Positions 1 to 7,527 of a stretch of DNA of 56,955 nucleotides are shown here, in pieces (position 1 is the first letter of the stretch; each line of letters begins with the position of its first letter). Where the stretch lies: the NCBI GenBank assembly GCA_020850315.1, contig JADZEY010000017.1, forward strand, positions 1 to 56,955, written 5' to 3'. The stretch is from Armatimonadota bacterium. Lineage in GTDB: Bacteria; Bacteroidota; Ignavibacteria; OLB7. The notes beneath the pieces are model-generated. The model saw only the letters and a program-made list of their open reading frames with translations. It ran no database searches and was not told where the DNA came from. The translations under genes and the position numbers were made by a program.

Positions 1-141
1 AAGTATTATCCAACGAAGGAGGGATTTCGGGAGGCGATACTGAAATTTTTCAAGAACATCAAGAACTACAAAGCAGAGTTAGAGAGTCTTCTAACCCTGA
101 ATTTCCATATTCCCCGAATTTCGCAATCTCAAGGCACGTGA
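1..141 (+). CDS. C-terminal end of an IS630-like transposase (cut by window edge)
   Basis: Frame 1 is open from the first base to a TGA at 139-141 and gives 46 residues. The pattern 'YYPT...FREAILKFF' followed by 'ELESLLTLNFHI' is the usual tail of IS630/Tc1-like DDE transposases (family knowledge). The catalytic DDE core would lie upstream, outside the window. It sits beside AT-rich, otherwise unrecognised genes, which fits a mobile-element border. No terminal inverted repeat could be identified just downstream, so whether the element is intact cannot be judged. Confidence 0.6.
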   Translation, partial: KYYPTKEGFREAILKFFKNIKNYKAELESLLTLNFHIPRISQSQGT

Positions 142-153
142 GTATAAACATCC

Positions 154-831
154 TTATTGCTGCGGAAGTAAAAGTAATGGTTTCGTGTTGAATACTTTAC
201 GCCAATTTTCTTCTATCGTCGCTCCGTCAATTATTTTTTCTCCTTTTGTTGAATCAGTATAGATACGCCATGTCAATGGATCATAATTAAGAAATTTCTT
301 CAAATCATTTAGTGATGGTTTTTGTTTGAAATAAGCAAACGGTTGCTTGTTCCGATATTCCATTCCAGGCTTGAATATTTTAAATGATAACACTGGCAAA
401 GAATCGCCGCTGAATGAATTACTGTAATCTATAATAAAATAAGTAGGTATTGATGTAAAATCTGATAGAATAACTAGTGACCATCTTTCAATATTATTTT
501 TTGTGTACTTAATTGCGTATAACCTACGAGTTACGGTATCATTTTTTGTTGACAATAACGATTGAGATTTAACAATCATCGAATACTGGGTTAAAAGCAT
601 TATTTGCTTCTTAGATTCTTGACAATACTGTATTGTGTGCATAAAATAATCTGCATAGTCTATAGGAACCGACGAGGCTTCTGTAAAACGTTCGCATATA
701 TTCCTAATTATATTATCAGCAAATAGACTGTCATCATTTAGTTGACATAAACTATTTTCATAACTGCTAAAAATAGCAATGACTATTGTCATTATGAGTC
801 TATTGAGCCGTGAGTCGTTATGAGAAAACAT
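154..831 (-). CDS. Hypothetical exported protein, AT-rich
   Basis: An unrecognised protein of about 225 residues. The frame is open to 942, but residues encoded between about 942 and 845 come from a dispersed palindromic repeat (856-880), so that start is unlikely. ATG at 831 or 792 is preferred. The latter is followed by a short hydrophobic stretch, 'MTIVIAIFSS', ending near 'LCQL', compatible with a signal peptide. No catalytic motif is visible. Base composition is clearly more AT-rich than the metabolic genes further right, suggesting recent transfer together with its neighbours. Confidence 0.5.
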   Translation of the reverse strand: MFSHNDSRLNRLIMTIVIAIFSSYENSLCQLNDDSLFADNIIRNICERFTEASSVPIDYADYFMHTIQYCQESKKQIMLLTQYSMIVKSQSLLSTKNDTVTRRLYAIKYTKNNIERWSLVILSDFTSIPTYFIIDYSNSFSGDSLPVLSFKIFKPGMEYRNKQPFAYFKQKPSLNDLKKFLNYDPLTWRIYTDSTKGEKIIDGATIEENWRKVFNTKPLLLLPQQ

Positions 832-855
832 GTTTTTTTCGACAACACCTGCGCT

Positions 856-880
856 GTCATTCCCGCGAAGGCAGGAATCC
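856..880. repeat. Short palindromic intergenic repeat (REP-like)
   Basis: The sequence GTCATTCCCGCGAAGGCAGG and the following AATCC fold as ATTCC-x-GC / GC-x-GGAAT around a GAAG loop. Similar 'cattcccgcgaaggcaggaatcc' units are common dispersed repeats in many bacterial genomes (general knowledge). Here it lies at the 5' side of a hypothetical gene and artificially extends that reading frame. Confidence 0.5.
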
Positions 881-1000
881 ATACGGTCTATCACCGTACC
901 CAGCTTCATAGAATCTCGTGAACCCCTTTTTGAATTTTTCATAACGATTCACAGAATAATACGACAATGACATTCAAAGATTTTTTTATAAATTTCATTA

Positions 1001-2095
1001 TTATTTTAATATATTTTTAATGTATCTTTCTCTTTTCTTTTTTTGCTCTTTAGTAATTGGCCAATCACTAAATCCTCCTATTTCAGTTTCAATGAAAACG
1101 TATAATCTATCGTTATTATTGCGAAATTTTTTATTATAATCGTCTTTATTAAAGAATGTACCCCATCCTTCATAAAACCAGACCCATTTACCTAGAATGT
1201 TAAATCCATTACCACTCATTACCTGTCCTAACTGATACATTACTGAGATGAAATGCTTACTTGACATATACCTACCTGTAATTTGTCCAACAATACCCAC
1301 AGCATCAATTATCGCACCAGCTTGATCGTTTGTACTATTTTCACTGTCTTTAATTGAACAATAATAAACCATAGCGAAGAGTAGTTTCTCTAAATAATCA
1401 ACAACACTTGCAGCAGAAGACATACCAATCATAATTTCTTTGGTTGATGGGTTTACCCATATATCCATATCGAGATATTTAGATTGCCCATCATATCTGT
1501 TTGCGTCGTCTCGATTATCCGGATCTAAACAGCAAATTTTATTCTCTCCAAATGTTTTTGTTATACATTCTATAAGTCCTCTATATTTCGATAAGTCACT
1601 TCGAATAGATGATGAAGGGCGCATAATACCTTTATATGCGTCTTCTATTTTTTTCTGCTGCTCCTCCGAGCAGCAATTCCTTGTATCTGCCCCTGGTCCT
1701 GTCCTTACCATTTTACAGCGGCAGTACTCCAAAAACGGAAGCGGTTCTTCATCTTGCTTGTCTTGTGGATCGTTTTTAGGTGGATCATTCTGAGTAATTC
1801 CACTTCCTCCTGATCCTATTCCAACTGGAAGTGGATCGGGTAGCCACCCTACAAAATCTCCAAGCTCTGGTCTCCAATAACCACTTGGCCCTAATGGCGA
1901 ACTTGTTGATACCCACTCCCAATCAATCACTTCAAAACCACCAAGTGTAGTAATGGCAGGCTTTGGGCCGATTGGGCGCGCTTTCGATTTAAATAATTCA
2001 GGTCCTGACTGTTCCCCTTTTTCATTTCTGCTTCTACTGGATGCCGAAAACAACGGTCCAAAATTTATCCCCAACGATTTCTTGAACGGATCCAT
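1001..2095 (-). CDS. Hypothetical protein with Cys-rich segment, AT-rich
   Basis: A 364-residue protein that I do not recognise. The N-terminal ~110 residues are Pro/Gly/Ser-rich and low in complexity, with a 'SGGSGI' turn. A Cys cluster follows ('YCRCKM', then 'NCCSEEQ' about 14 residues later), with another Cys pair ('KICCLD') further on. The C-terminal half is predicted mostly helical and ends in a Lys/Arg-rich tail ('EQKKKRERYIKN'). A disordered N-terminus followed by a compact C-terminal domain can occur in toxin or effector proteins, but nothing seen here proves that. It is AT-rich like its downstream neighbour. ATG at 2095. Confidence 0.55.
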   Translation of the reverse strand: MDPFKKSLGINFGPLFSASSRSRNEKGEQSGPELFKSKARPIGPKPAITTLGGFEVIDWEWVSTSSPLGPSGYWRPELGDFVGWLPDPLPVGIGSGGSGITQNDPPKNDPQDKQDEEPLPFLEYCRCKMVRTGPGADTRNCCSEEQQKKIEDAYKGIMRPSSSIRSDLSKYRGLIECITKTFGENKICCLDPDNRDDANRYDGQSKYLDMDIWVNPSTKEIMIGMSSAASVVDYLEKLLFAMVYYCSIKDSENSTNDQAGAIIDAVGIVGQITGRYMSSKHFISVMYQLGQVMSGNGFNILGKWVWFYEGWGTFFNKDDYNKKFRNNNDRLYVFIETEIGGFSDWPITKEQKKKRERYIKNILK

Positions 2096-2162
2096 GAGTA
2101 TTGCCCAGATTAGTGGTTTCGATTTCGATTGTTGTTAGATGCTTCCCTTATTCTATTTCCTC

Positions 2163-2196
2163 ACCGAACAGCAGCACTTTGCTGCTGCTGTTCGGT
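2163..2196. terminator. Strong hairpin between two minus-strand genes
   Basis: The arms ACCGAACAGCAGCA and TGCTGCTGTTCGGT are perfectly complementary over 14 bp around a 6-nt loop. It lies 26 nt past the stop of the minus-strand gene ending at 2223, so it most likely ends that transcript. There is no long T tract, so strength as an intrinsic terminator is uncertain. Confidence 0.55.
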
Positions 2197-2222
2197 TGAG
2201 AACATCTCTGCTGTATCACACA

Positions 2223-2804
2223 TCAGACGATGAACAACTCTATCTCAAACGCGCTCCAATCACCCGCAGCAGTAATCGCCCGCAACATCAACGATACATG
2301 CCCTTCTGTTTTGAACACCAACCCTAATTGTTGATTCCCCGTAAATGACCCTGTCCAGCTAATCACCGGGATTGTTCCCTGAGCATCACCCCGTGTTCCC
2401 GCGTTGTCCCGAAAACTCAGTTGCAGGTCGTTGTACGTCACCCCGCCAAATGCTAACGTAATCAAGTTTTCCCATTCTGTTCCCGCTCGCGCAAATATCA
2501 CTTTTTGCAGCGGCGGTGCCAACAACGGGTTCTGGTTCCGTTGCTCGTGGCTGAAATTATAGCGATTTGCATTGTTGATTGCTAACCCGCTGTCGGTTGC
2601 CAGTGCAGCCACCACTGGTTCGCCGCTGTAGGCGATTCCACTGGCTGTCCATGCTACTGGTGGTGTGTTGACACTGGTGCTGTTCAGGAAGGTTCCGGGT
2701 AACCCGCCTAACTGTGCGATGGCGACAAGGTCCAGAATATTTGCGGGCATCTGATGTGCCCAGTCGTACCAAGAATTTACGGGGTCGTTGCAGTTGCAGG
2801 CCAT
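2223..2804 (-). CDS. Hypothetical protein with N-terminal 'ACNCND' motif
   Basis: An unrecognised protein of 193 residues. The frame is open to 2912, but ATG at 2804 is preferred because a GGAG sits at the right distance upstream and the earlier residues look like translated leader. It begins 'MACNCND', and no signal peptide is visible. The second half looks like a beta-rich jelly-roll or lectin-like domain, with repeated 'TITLAFGG', 'LSFRDN' and 'LGLVFKTEGHV' strands. This fold suggestion is inference only. The gene stands alone between a hairpin and a repeat-rich gap. Confidence 0.5.
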   Translation of the reverse strand: MACNCNDPVNSWYDWAHQMPANILDLVAIAQLGGLPGTFLNSTSVNTPPVAWTASGIAYSGEPVVAALATDSGLAINNANRYNFSHEQRNQNPLLAPPLQKVIFARAGTEWENLITLAFGGVTYNDLQLSFRDNAGTRGDAQGTIPVISWTGSFTGNQQLGLVFKTEGHVSLMLRAITAAGDWSAFEIELFIV

Positions 2805-3255
2805 AATTGTTTCTCCGATTATGGATGAGTAGAATGTGAACCCAAACAGATTGCTGTTAGGTGTCCGCTGAAGGAACGGTGCAACAATACGGAGAGGAGG
2901 AAACCAGAACAATGCAGAAAGATTGCTCTTGACTTGGGGAGGGGGGGGGATGTTAAATTACGTGGCTGGTCAATTTGCCTTGCATCAAGGCAAAGCAGCC
3001 TACCCCGAGCCTAACCTCTGCTCATGTTGACTGAGCCTGTCGAAGCACCGAAGTATGAACAGAGTCCCCTCCCCGCTAACCATTTGTCCGAACTGATTCG
3101 CTGCCCCTTCGGCTTGCCGATGCTCCCCCCCCCGCACCCCGCTAACCATTTGTCCGAACTGATTCGCTGCTCCTTCGGCTTGCCGATGCTTCCCCCGCAC
3201 CCCGCTAACCATTTGTCCGAACTGATTCACCGCTCCCGTTGATATTTTTGCAGCC
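2805..3255. other. 451-bp gene-free interval with G tract and repeats
   Basis: No convincing gene was seen. The stretch holds a G9 tract (2941-2949), a 'tgagcctgtcgaagcaccgaagtatga'-type dispersed repeat around 3027-3056, the 63-66 bp tandem repeat at 3071-3230 and a TATTTTTG (-7-like) motif at 3243-3250. Short frames across the tandem repeat on both strands encode only the repeat. Confidence 0.6.
3071..3230. repeat. Tandem repeat, 2.5 copies of a 63-66 bp unit
   Basis: Copies start at 3071, 3137 and 3200, each opening with CCCCGCTAACCATTTGTCCG. The first two continue through a GCTTGCCGATGCT segment and end in a C-run of variable length, which explains the 66 versus 63 bp periods. The third copy is truncated. 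All spaces between copies are multiples of three, so translated frames stay open, but they look like repeat artefacts. Confidence 0.8.
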
Positions 3256-4158
3256 ATGAAGCTGTTCGACTCACTTATTTCCGCTGTTCTTCCTTTTACT
3301 CCCAAGCCATTGATTCGGGTTGTCGCCAACAAGTATATCGCTGGCGAGACGCTGAACGATGCCATGACAACCGTTGCACGTTTGAACCGTGAGGAGACGT
3401 TGGCAACGGTGGATGTGCTGGGAGAGTTCGTCAAAAATCCTGACGTTGCACGGCAGGAGACCAACAACAATATCGCCGTGATCGAGGAGATTGCCCGCCG
3501 GGGGGTGGACTCCAACCTCTCGGTCAAACTCACTTCGTTGGGTCTGGATATTGACAAAGAATTTTGCTGGGAAAACCTGCGTCGTGTTCTGGAAGCCACC
3601 GCACGCACCCGCAACTTTGTCCGGATTGATATGGAGAACAGCCCCTACACCGACAGCACGATTGAGCTTGCACGGCGGGCGCAATCGGAGTTTGCCGGGC
3701 ATGTGGGAATCGTCTTGCAGGCATATCTGCGACGCACCCAGCAGGACATTCGCCAGCTTGCTTCGGAAGGGATGCACTTCCGGCTGTGCAAAGGGATTTA
3801 CATTGAATCGGAAACCATTGCCTTTAAGGGCCGCCAGGAAGTGCAGCAGAATTACTTGGAGTGCTTGAACATCATCCTGGATCATGGATGCTACGTTGGC
3901 ATTGCAACCCACGATGACGTGCTGATTGATGGTGCGCGGCAGATCATCGCCGAACGGAAGCTGGACCGCCAACAGTATGAGTTCCAGATGCTGCTGGGGG
4001 TGCGCGACAGCAAACGCCGCGAGCTTATCGGCCAAGGGCACCGCCTGCGGGTCTATGTCCCCTTTGGCCGCGACTGGTACGGCTACTCCATCCGCCGGCT
4101 GAAAGAAAATCCATCAATCGCCGGCCACGTCTTCAAAGCAATCTTCACGGGAGACTGA
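3256..4158 (+). CDS. Proline dehydrogenase (PRODH domain)
   Basis: A 300-residue monofunctional proline dehydrogenase, the size of Bacillus-type enzymes rather than bifunctional PutA. It should oxidise L-proline to delta-1-pyrroline-5-carboxylate with FAD, passing electrons to the quinone pool. Supporting motifs are 'SVKLTSLGLDID' (strand near residue 90), 'VRIDMENSPYTD', 'LCKGIY', 'GIATHDD' and the C-terminal signature 'RVYVPFGRDWYGYSIRR', which binds the substrate carboxylate through its Arg pair. No P5C dehydrogenase is adjacent. A [2Fe-2S] ferredoxin follows after 90 bp of short repeats. A TATTTTTG motif ends only 5 nt before the ATG, so the transcript could be almost leaderless. Confidence 0.9.
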   Translation: MKLFDSLISAVLPFTPKPLIRVVANKYIAGETLNDAMTTVARLNREETLATVDVLGEFVKNPDVARQETNNNIAVIEEIARRGVDSNLSVKLTSLGLDIDKEFCWENLRRVLEATARTRNFVRIDMENSPYTDSTIELARRAQSEFAGHVGIVLQAYLRRTQQDIRQLASEGMHFRLCKGIYIESETIAFKGRQEVQQNYLECLNIILDHGCYVGIATHDDVLIDGARQIIAERKLDRQQYEFQMLLGVRDSKRRELIGQGHRLRVYVPFGRDWYGYSIRRLKENPSIAGHVFKAIFTGD

Positions 4159-4161
4159 GTG

Positions 4162-4248
4162 GAATGAAGGATGAAGGATGAAGGATGAAAAACACCCTCT
4201 TCACTACTGACTACTGACTAATGACTACTGACTAATGACTACTGACTA
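4162..4248. repeat. Simple tandem repeats between PRODH and ferredoxin
   Basis: The gap holds GAAGGAT repeated three times, then overlapping ACTGACTA/ATGACTA units up to the ferredoxin start codon. The same word families recur near 18420-18720, 21076-21109 and 50975-50997, so this is a genome-wide intergenic repeat type rather than a local accident. Confidence 0.75.
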
Positions 4249-4584
4249 ATGCCTCCTCAACTCTCCCTATTTGAGCTTCCGCCGATTCCCGGGCAACCAG
4301 CTTCCGTTACCTTCCTCCCCTCTGGCAAGTCCATTGCCGTGGCGGTGGGGACGGTGTTGTTGGAGGCGATTCGCCAAGCAAAATTGCCGGTGGCGCAATC
4401 GTGTGGTGGGTTTGGCATCTGTTCCTGGTGCAAGGTTCGGGTGATTGAGGGCCAAGAGAATCTCTCCATCCCCAGCCAGCCGGAGCAGCGGCTGATACAA
4501 CGCCAATCGTTCAAGCCGAACGAACGCGCAAGCTGCCAGGCCGAGATTCTGGGGGATGTGGCGGTGACGACAACCTACTGGTAA
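4249..4584 (+). CDS. [2Fe-2S] ferredoxin
   Basis: A 111-residue ferredoxin of the beta-grasp class. It has C-x5-C-x2-C ('CGGFGICSWC') and a distal fourth Cys in 'RASCQAEI'. The C-x5-C spacing is that of adrenodoxin-like rather than plant-type ferredoxins. The N-terminal ~15 residues ('PPQLSLFELPP') precede the first beta strand 'VTFLPSGKSIAV'. It would carry one electron for a nearby redox enzyme. The proline dehydrogenase just upstream is a possible partner, but that is only proximity. A mobile repeat is inserted directly behind its stop codon, and the stop lies within the apparent 7-bp target duplication. Confidence 0.85.
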   Translation: MPPQLSLFELPPIPGQPASVTFLPSGKSIAVAVGTVLLEAIRQAKLPVAQSCGGFGICSWCKVRVIEGQENLSIPSQPEQRLIQRQSFKPNERASCQAEILGDVAVTTTYW

Positions 4585-4760
4585 CTGACCTTGCGCAAAA
4601 CCATGCTGGATACGGGGGATTTCAATGCTTCGGCATTCCACCGGAAAACGCCCTCCGCTCATGCTGAGCCCGTCGAAGCCTGTCCTGAGCTTTGCCGAAG
4701 GGTATGAGTGGAGCCACCGAACAGGTCATCCTTCGCTATCCAAACTCTGCGTAAAGTGAA
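4585..4760. mobile_element. MITE-like element, 176 bp, 7-bp target duplication
   Basis: The left end CTGACCTTGCGCA and right end TGCGTAAAGTGAA form imperfect inverted termini. CTGGTAA flanks both sides (4578-4584 and 4761-4767), as expected of a target-site duplication. There is no coding capacity. The interior carries GCTCATGCTGAGCCCGTCGA-type dispersed repeats unrelated to the interior of the copies at 21148 and 23545, although the length is identical. Confidence 0.65.
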
Positions 4761-4810
4761 CTGGTAAGCAACCCCAACACACCAAAACGGCAGCCCCAAA
4801 CAGAAGCATC

Positions 4811-5965
4811 ATGCAAGAACCGAACGACGATTTTTCTTCTTATCGCCCGTACCAAAACCGTGGCGCGCTGATCCGTGCAGTCCTTTGGGCATTGATTGCG
4901 CTGCTGGTTGCGGCAATCGTGGCCTGCGCGCCGGAGACCACCAACAAAGCAACGGAGGGAAATCCCCCCCCCACAACGCCAGCAGGCCAGTGGAAGCAAT
5001 CGCGCCCAATGCGGCTGATGCTTGCCGGATCCGAGGCCCGCGACAGCGTTGCAGTTGCCACCGAGTTTATCGTGGATCAGGCATTGCGGCGGGCGTTGGA
5101 GGGGGTTCCGCAGGCGGAATATCTCACGCTGAACTACCGTGATTCGTTGGTGAAGCTGGCGCAAGATTCCGGCAAAAAGCTAAGCGTGGCCCAACTTGCC
5201 CAGCAACTCCATCTGGATGGTGTTGTTTATACCCGGCTTGCGCGGTTCAGCTCGGTGCTGGCGTTGGAGTTCCGCATTGCCGACCCCGGCACCGGGAAGC
5301 CGCTCTACCGCGATTTTGCCTTCAGCATGATCCGCTACCGCGACTCGGCAGGGACCATGCTGATAGGGCCAACGCTGTTCGATGTGCTTCGCAAAAGCAC
5401 AGGGAAATTTTTTGGTCGCCCCGATCTTGACTCACTTCCGGTAGCCAGCACACCACTGGTGGTGACAAGCATCGTGATTGAAAAGGACACTGCGTTGGGG
5501 CGTTTCTCAACCTACCGCCAGGAGCTTGCAACCGAAGGGGTGAAGGCGCTTGGGGAATACACCCGGATGAATTTTCCATCGCTTGTGGCGTTCGATTTTG
5601 CTTCGCGCAACCAGGTCTATCTGATAGGAAACATCCTTGCGGTGGATGACTACAAACCGACCAGTGCCCAAGAACGGGATATCCTTTACAACGTTGGCAT
5701 TGACCACTATCTCACCGGCGCAATCACCTCCGTTGGAAAGGATTCCATTAAGTTCCGGCTGGAGCTTCGGTTCATGAAATCGCGAACGGAAGATTTGGTG
5801 ATTGACCTGAACGAGGTCACCTATCCAACACTGAAATACCAGACCTCAGACCTTATCCACGATTACGTCCAAACCCTTGCCGAGCTTGCCCAGCCGATGC
5901 TTCTGCGCACCGCCGAGAAGATTCACAAGGCATACGAACAATCGCTCACAACAACCAAGCAATAG
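4811..5965 (+). CDS. Putative lipoprotein of unknown function
   Basis: A 384-residue protein. After about 22 cytoplasmic residues there is a hydrophobic segment 'AVLWALIALLVAAIVAC'. Its final 'IVAC' fits a lipobox, so a lipid-anchored periplasmic or outer-membrane location is likely, followed by a Pro/Thr-rich linker. The rest alternates strands and helices and somewhat recalls TolB-N/CsgG-like or FlgO-like lipoprotein domains ('LAQQLHLDGVVYTRLARF', 'YNVGIDHYLTGAITSV'), but I cannot assign a family. It opens a plus-strand gene run, and the next gene starts 2 nt after its stop. Confidence 0.7.
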   Translation: MQEPNDDFSSYRPYQNRGALIRAVLWALIALLVAAIVACAPETTNKATEGNPPPTTPAGQWKQSRPMRLMLAGSEARDSVAVATEFIVDQALRRALEGVPQAEYLTLNYRDSLVKLAQDSGKKLSVAQLAQQLHLDGVVYTRLARFSSVLALEFRIADPGTGKPLYRDFAFSMIRYRDSAGTMLIGPTLFDVLRKSTGKFFGRPDLDSLPVASTPLVVTSIVIEKDTALGRFSTYRQELATEGVKALGEYTRMNFPSLVAFDFASRNQVYLIGNILAVDDYKPTSAQERDILYNVGIDHYLTGAITSVGKDSIKFRLELRFMKSRTEDLVIDLNEVTYPTLKYQTSDLIHDYVQTLAELAQPMLLRTAEKIHKAYEQSLTTTKQ

Positions 5966-5967
5966 CA

Positions 5968-6480
5968 ATGGCTCACGATTGGGATCACGATAGAGAGCTT
6001 CACGGCGAGCATGATGATGACCATGACCACGATGACGACCATGACCACGACGACGGTCATGAACATGATGATGACCATGAACATGATGACGACAGCGATC
6101 ATCATCACCATGACGGGCTTGCAAGCAGCAACGGAACCGCCGCGCCACGCCGGAAGAAGCGGCTTCGCAATCGGCCACGCCTTACCGAGATTGATGCCGC
6201 GCCGTTCGATGAATGCTCAACAATGCACGTTCTGGTCTGCAAGGGTTTTACTGGCCAAATTTTCCGCGTGCAGATTTCCGCGTTCGACACCGTGGAAGAA
6301 TCGCTTCCGCTGCTTGCCGAACAGGTCAGCTACCCGTTCCCTGACTTCGATAAAATCGGCCTGTACAACATGACCCGCGACTTCGAGTATCACTCCCACG
6401 AAACGTTCATCGAAACCGGCACGCAGGAAGGCGACCTGCTGTTTATGGCCGACGGGGCCGCCTGCCACAAAAAAGAATAA
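5968..6480 (+). CDS. His/Asp-rich protein with possible ubiquitin-like C-terminal domain
   Basis: 170 residues in two parts. Residues 1-50 are almost entirely His, Asp and Glu ('HDDDHDHDD'-type repeats, ending 'SDHHHHDG'), an arrangement typical of Ni/Zn/Co storage or chaperone tails. After a basic linker ('RRKKRLRNRPR'), residues ~80-165 look like a single compact domain with a beta-grasp-like order: strand 'MHVLVCKG', strand 'FRVQISAFDT', helix 'VEESLPLLAEQV', strand 'GLYNM', then 'GTQEGDLLFMADG', which is the usual ending of ubiquitin-like folds. Two Cys are present (CKG and CHKKE). It lies 2 nt after the lipoprotein gene. The metal role is inferred from composition only. Confidence 0.65.
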   Translation: MAHDWDHDRELHGEHDDDHDHDDDHDHDDGHEHDDDHEHDDDSDHHHHDGLASSNGTAAPRRKKRLRNRPRLTEIDAAPFDECSTMHVLVCKGFTGQIFRVQISAFDTVEESLPLLAEQVSYPFPDFDKIGLYNMTRDFEYHSHETFIETGTQEGDLLFMADGAACHKKE

Positions 6481-6535
6481 GCCAGCAGCAACGCCCGCAC
6501 CCAACCAATTATCAACTGCCAATTATCAACCAGCC

Positions 6536-6937
6536 ATGCGATACTCAAAACATATTTTCATCTGCACCAACGAGCGCGCCCCGGATCATCCGCGAGGGTC
6601 GTGCAAGAATTGTGGGAGCGAGGGGCTTCGCGCCCAGTTCAAGCAAGCACTGAAGGAGCGCCGCCTTCACGGAACAATGCGCGCCAACTCCGCCGGCTGC
6701 TTGGATGCCTGCGAGTACGGCGCGGCAATGGTCGTCTATCCCGACAACGTTTGGTATGGCGGGGTGACGTTGGGGGATATTGATGAGATCATCGAATCAC
6801 ACCTGATTGGCGGCCAGCCGGTGCAACGCCTCCGCATCCCCAACAAACGCTACACGCCGGAGAGCGAGCTTCCGGCGGAGCTTCAAACCGAACTTCCGCT
6901 GGAGGCCGAGCAGCTACCCAACAACAATCAACCATAA
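6536..6937 (+). CDS. Thioredoxin-like [2Fe-2S] ferredoxin
   Basis: A 133-residue protein of the thioredoxin-fold (2Fe-2S) ferredoxin family. It starts with 'KHIFICTNER', carries 'GSCKNCGSEGLR', then 'NSAGCLDACEYG' and 'MVVYPDNVWYGGVT', the conserved order in stand-alone family members. Four cluster ligands are expected among the Cys of the first strand, CKNC and CLDAC. The C-terminal ~35 residues are a Pro/Glu-rich tail. It sits 8 nt upstream of the pyrophosphatase and 55 nt after the His-rich protein, probably in one operon. The redox partner is unknown. Confidence 0.9.
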   Translation: MRYSKHIFICTNERAPDHPRGSCKNCGSEGLRAQFKQALKERRLHGTMRANSAGCLDACEYGAAMVVYPDNVWYGGVTLGDIDEIIESHLIGGQPVQRLRIPNKRYTPESELPAELQTELPLEAEQLPNNNQP

Positions 6938-6945
6938 CCTCCATA

Positions 6946-7527
6946 ATGATCACACCAATTCCTCTGCTCCAAATTCCATCTGGGGCAAACGTTCCGCAGG
7001 TTGTGAACGGCATCATCGAGATTCCGCGTGGGTCGCGAAGCAAGTATGAGTACGTTCCGGCCTTCAACTGCTTCAAGCTGGACAGGGTGTTGTACTCACC
7101 CATGCACTACCCCACCGCCTACGGCTTTGTGCCAAGCACCCTGTACGTGGATGGCGATCCGTTAGATATTCTGGTGCTGACCGACGAGCCAACGTTCACC
7201 GGCTGCCTGATTGAAGCCCGCCCAATCGGGGTGATGAAGATGACCGACAGCGGAATCCCCGACGACAAGATCATCACCGTGGCCGCACGCGACCAACGCT
7301 ACCAGCACTATGCCTCGCTGGAAAACATGAAACCGCATGAGAAAGTGGAGTTGGAGCATTTCTTCTCCATCTACAAAACCCTTGAGGGGAAAAGCACCAG
7401 CATTGATGGCTGGGGCGATATTGACTACGCCCACCAAGTGATCCAAGAATCCATGGAACGCTACGCGAAGGTGGCCGCCGGCACGCCACGTAGCCAGGTG
7501 CTTGCAACGCCAAAAAATCATCTGTGA
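6946..7527 (+). CDS. ppa: Inorganic pyrophosphatase, family I
   Basis: A 193-residue soluble pyrophosphatase, hydrolysing PPi to two phosphates with Mg2+ in the cytoplasm. The family I signature is present: 'IPRGSRSKYEY', 'YPTAYGFVPSTL' and 'DGDPLDILVL', with its paired metal-binding Asp, then 'DDKIITV' and 'HFFSIYKTLEGK'. Length is near the usual 175-195. ATG at 6946, 8 nt after the ferredoxin stop. It overlaps the GTG of the next frame by 4 nt. Confidence 0.95.
   Translation: MITPIPLLQIPSGANVPQVVNGIIEIPRGSRSKYEYVPAFNCFKLDRVLYSPMHYPTAYGFVPSTLYVDGDPLDILVLTDEPTFTGCLIEARPIGVMKMTDSGIPDDKIITVAARDQRYQHYASLENMKPHEKVELEHFFSIYKTLEGKSTSIDGWGDIDYAHQVIQESMERYAKVAAGTPRSQVLATPKNHL

Noticed and set aside
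832-942. N-terminal extension of the first minus-strand gene
   Set aside because: Encoded by a dispersed palindromic repeat; a start at 831 or 792 gives a sensible exported protein.
3000-3614. 204-codon minus-strand frame over the tandem repeat and start of proline dehydrogenase
   Set aside because: It is antisense to conserved PRODH coding sequence and otherwise made of repeat units.
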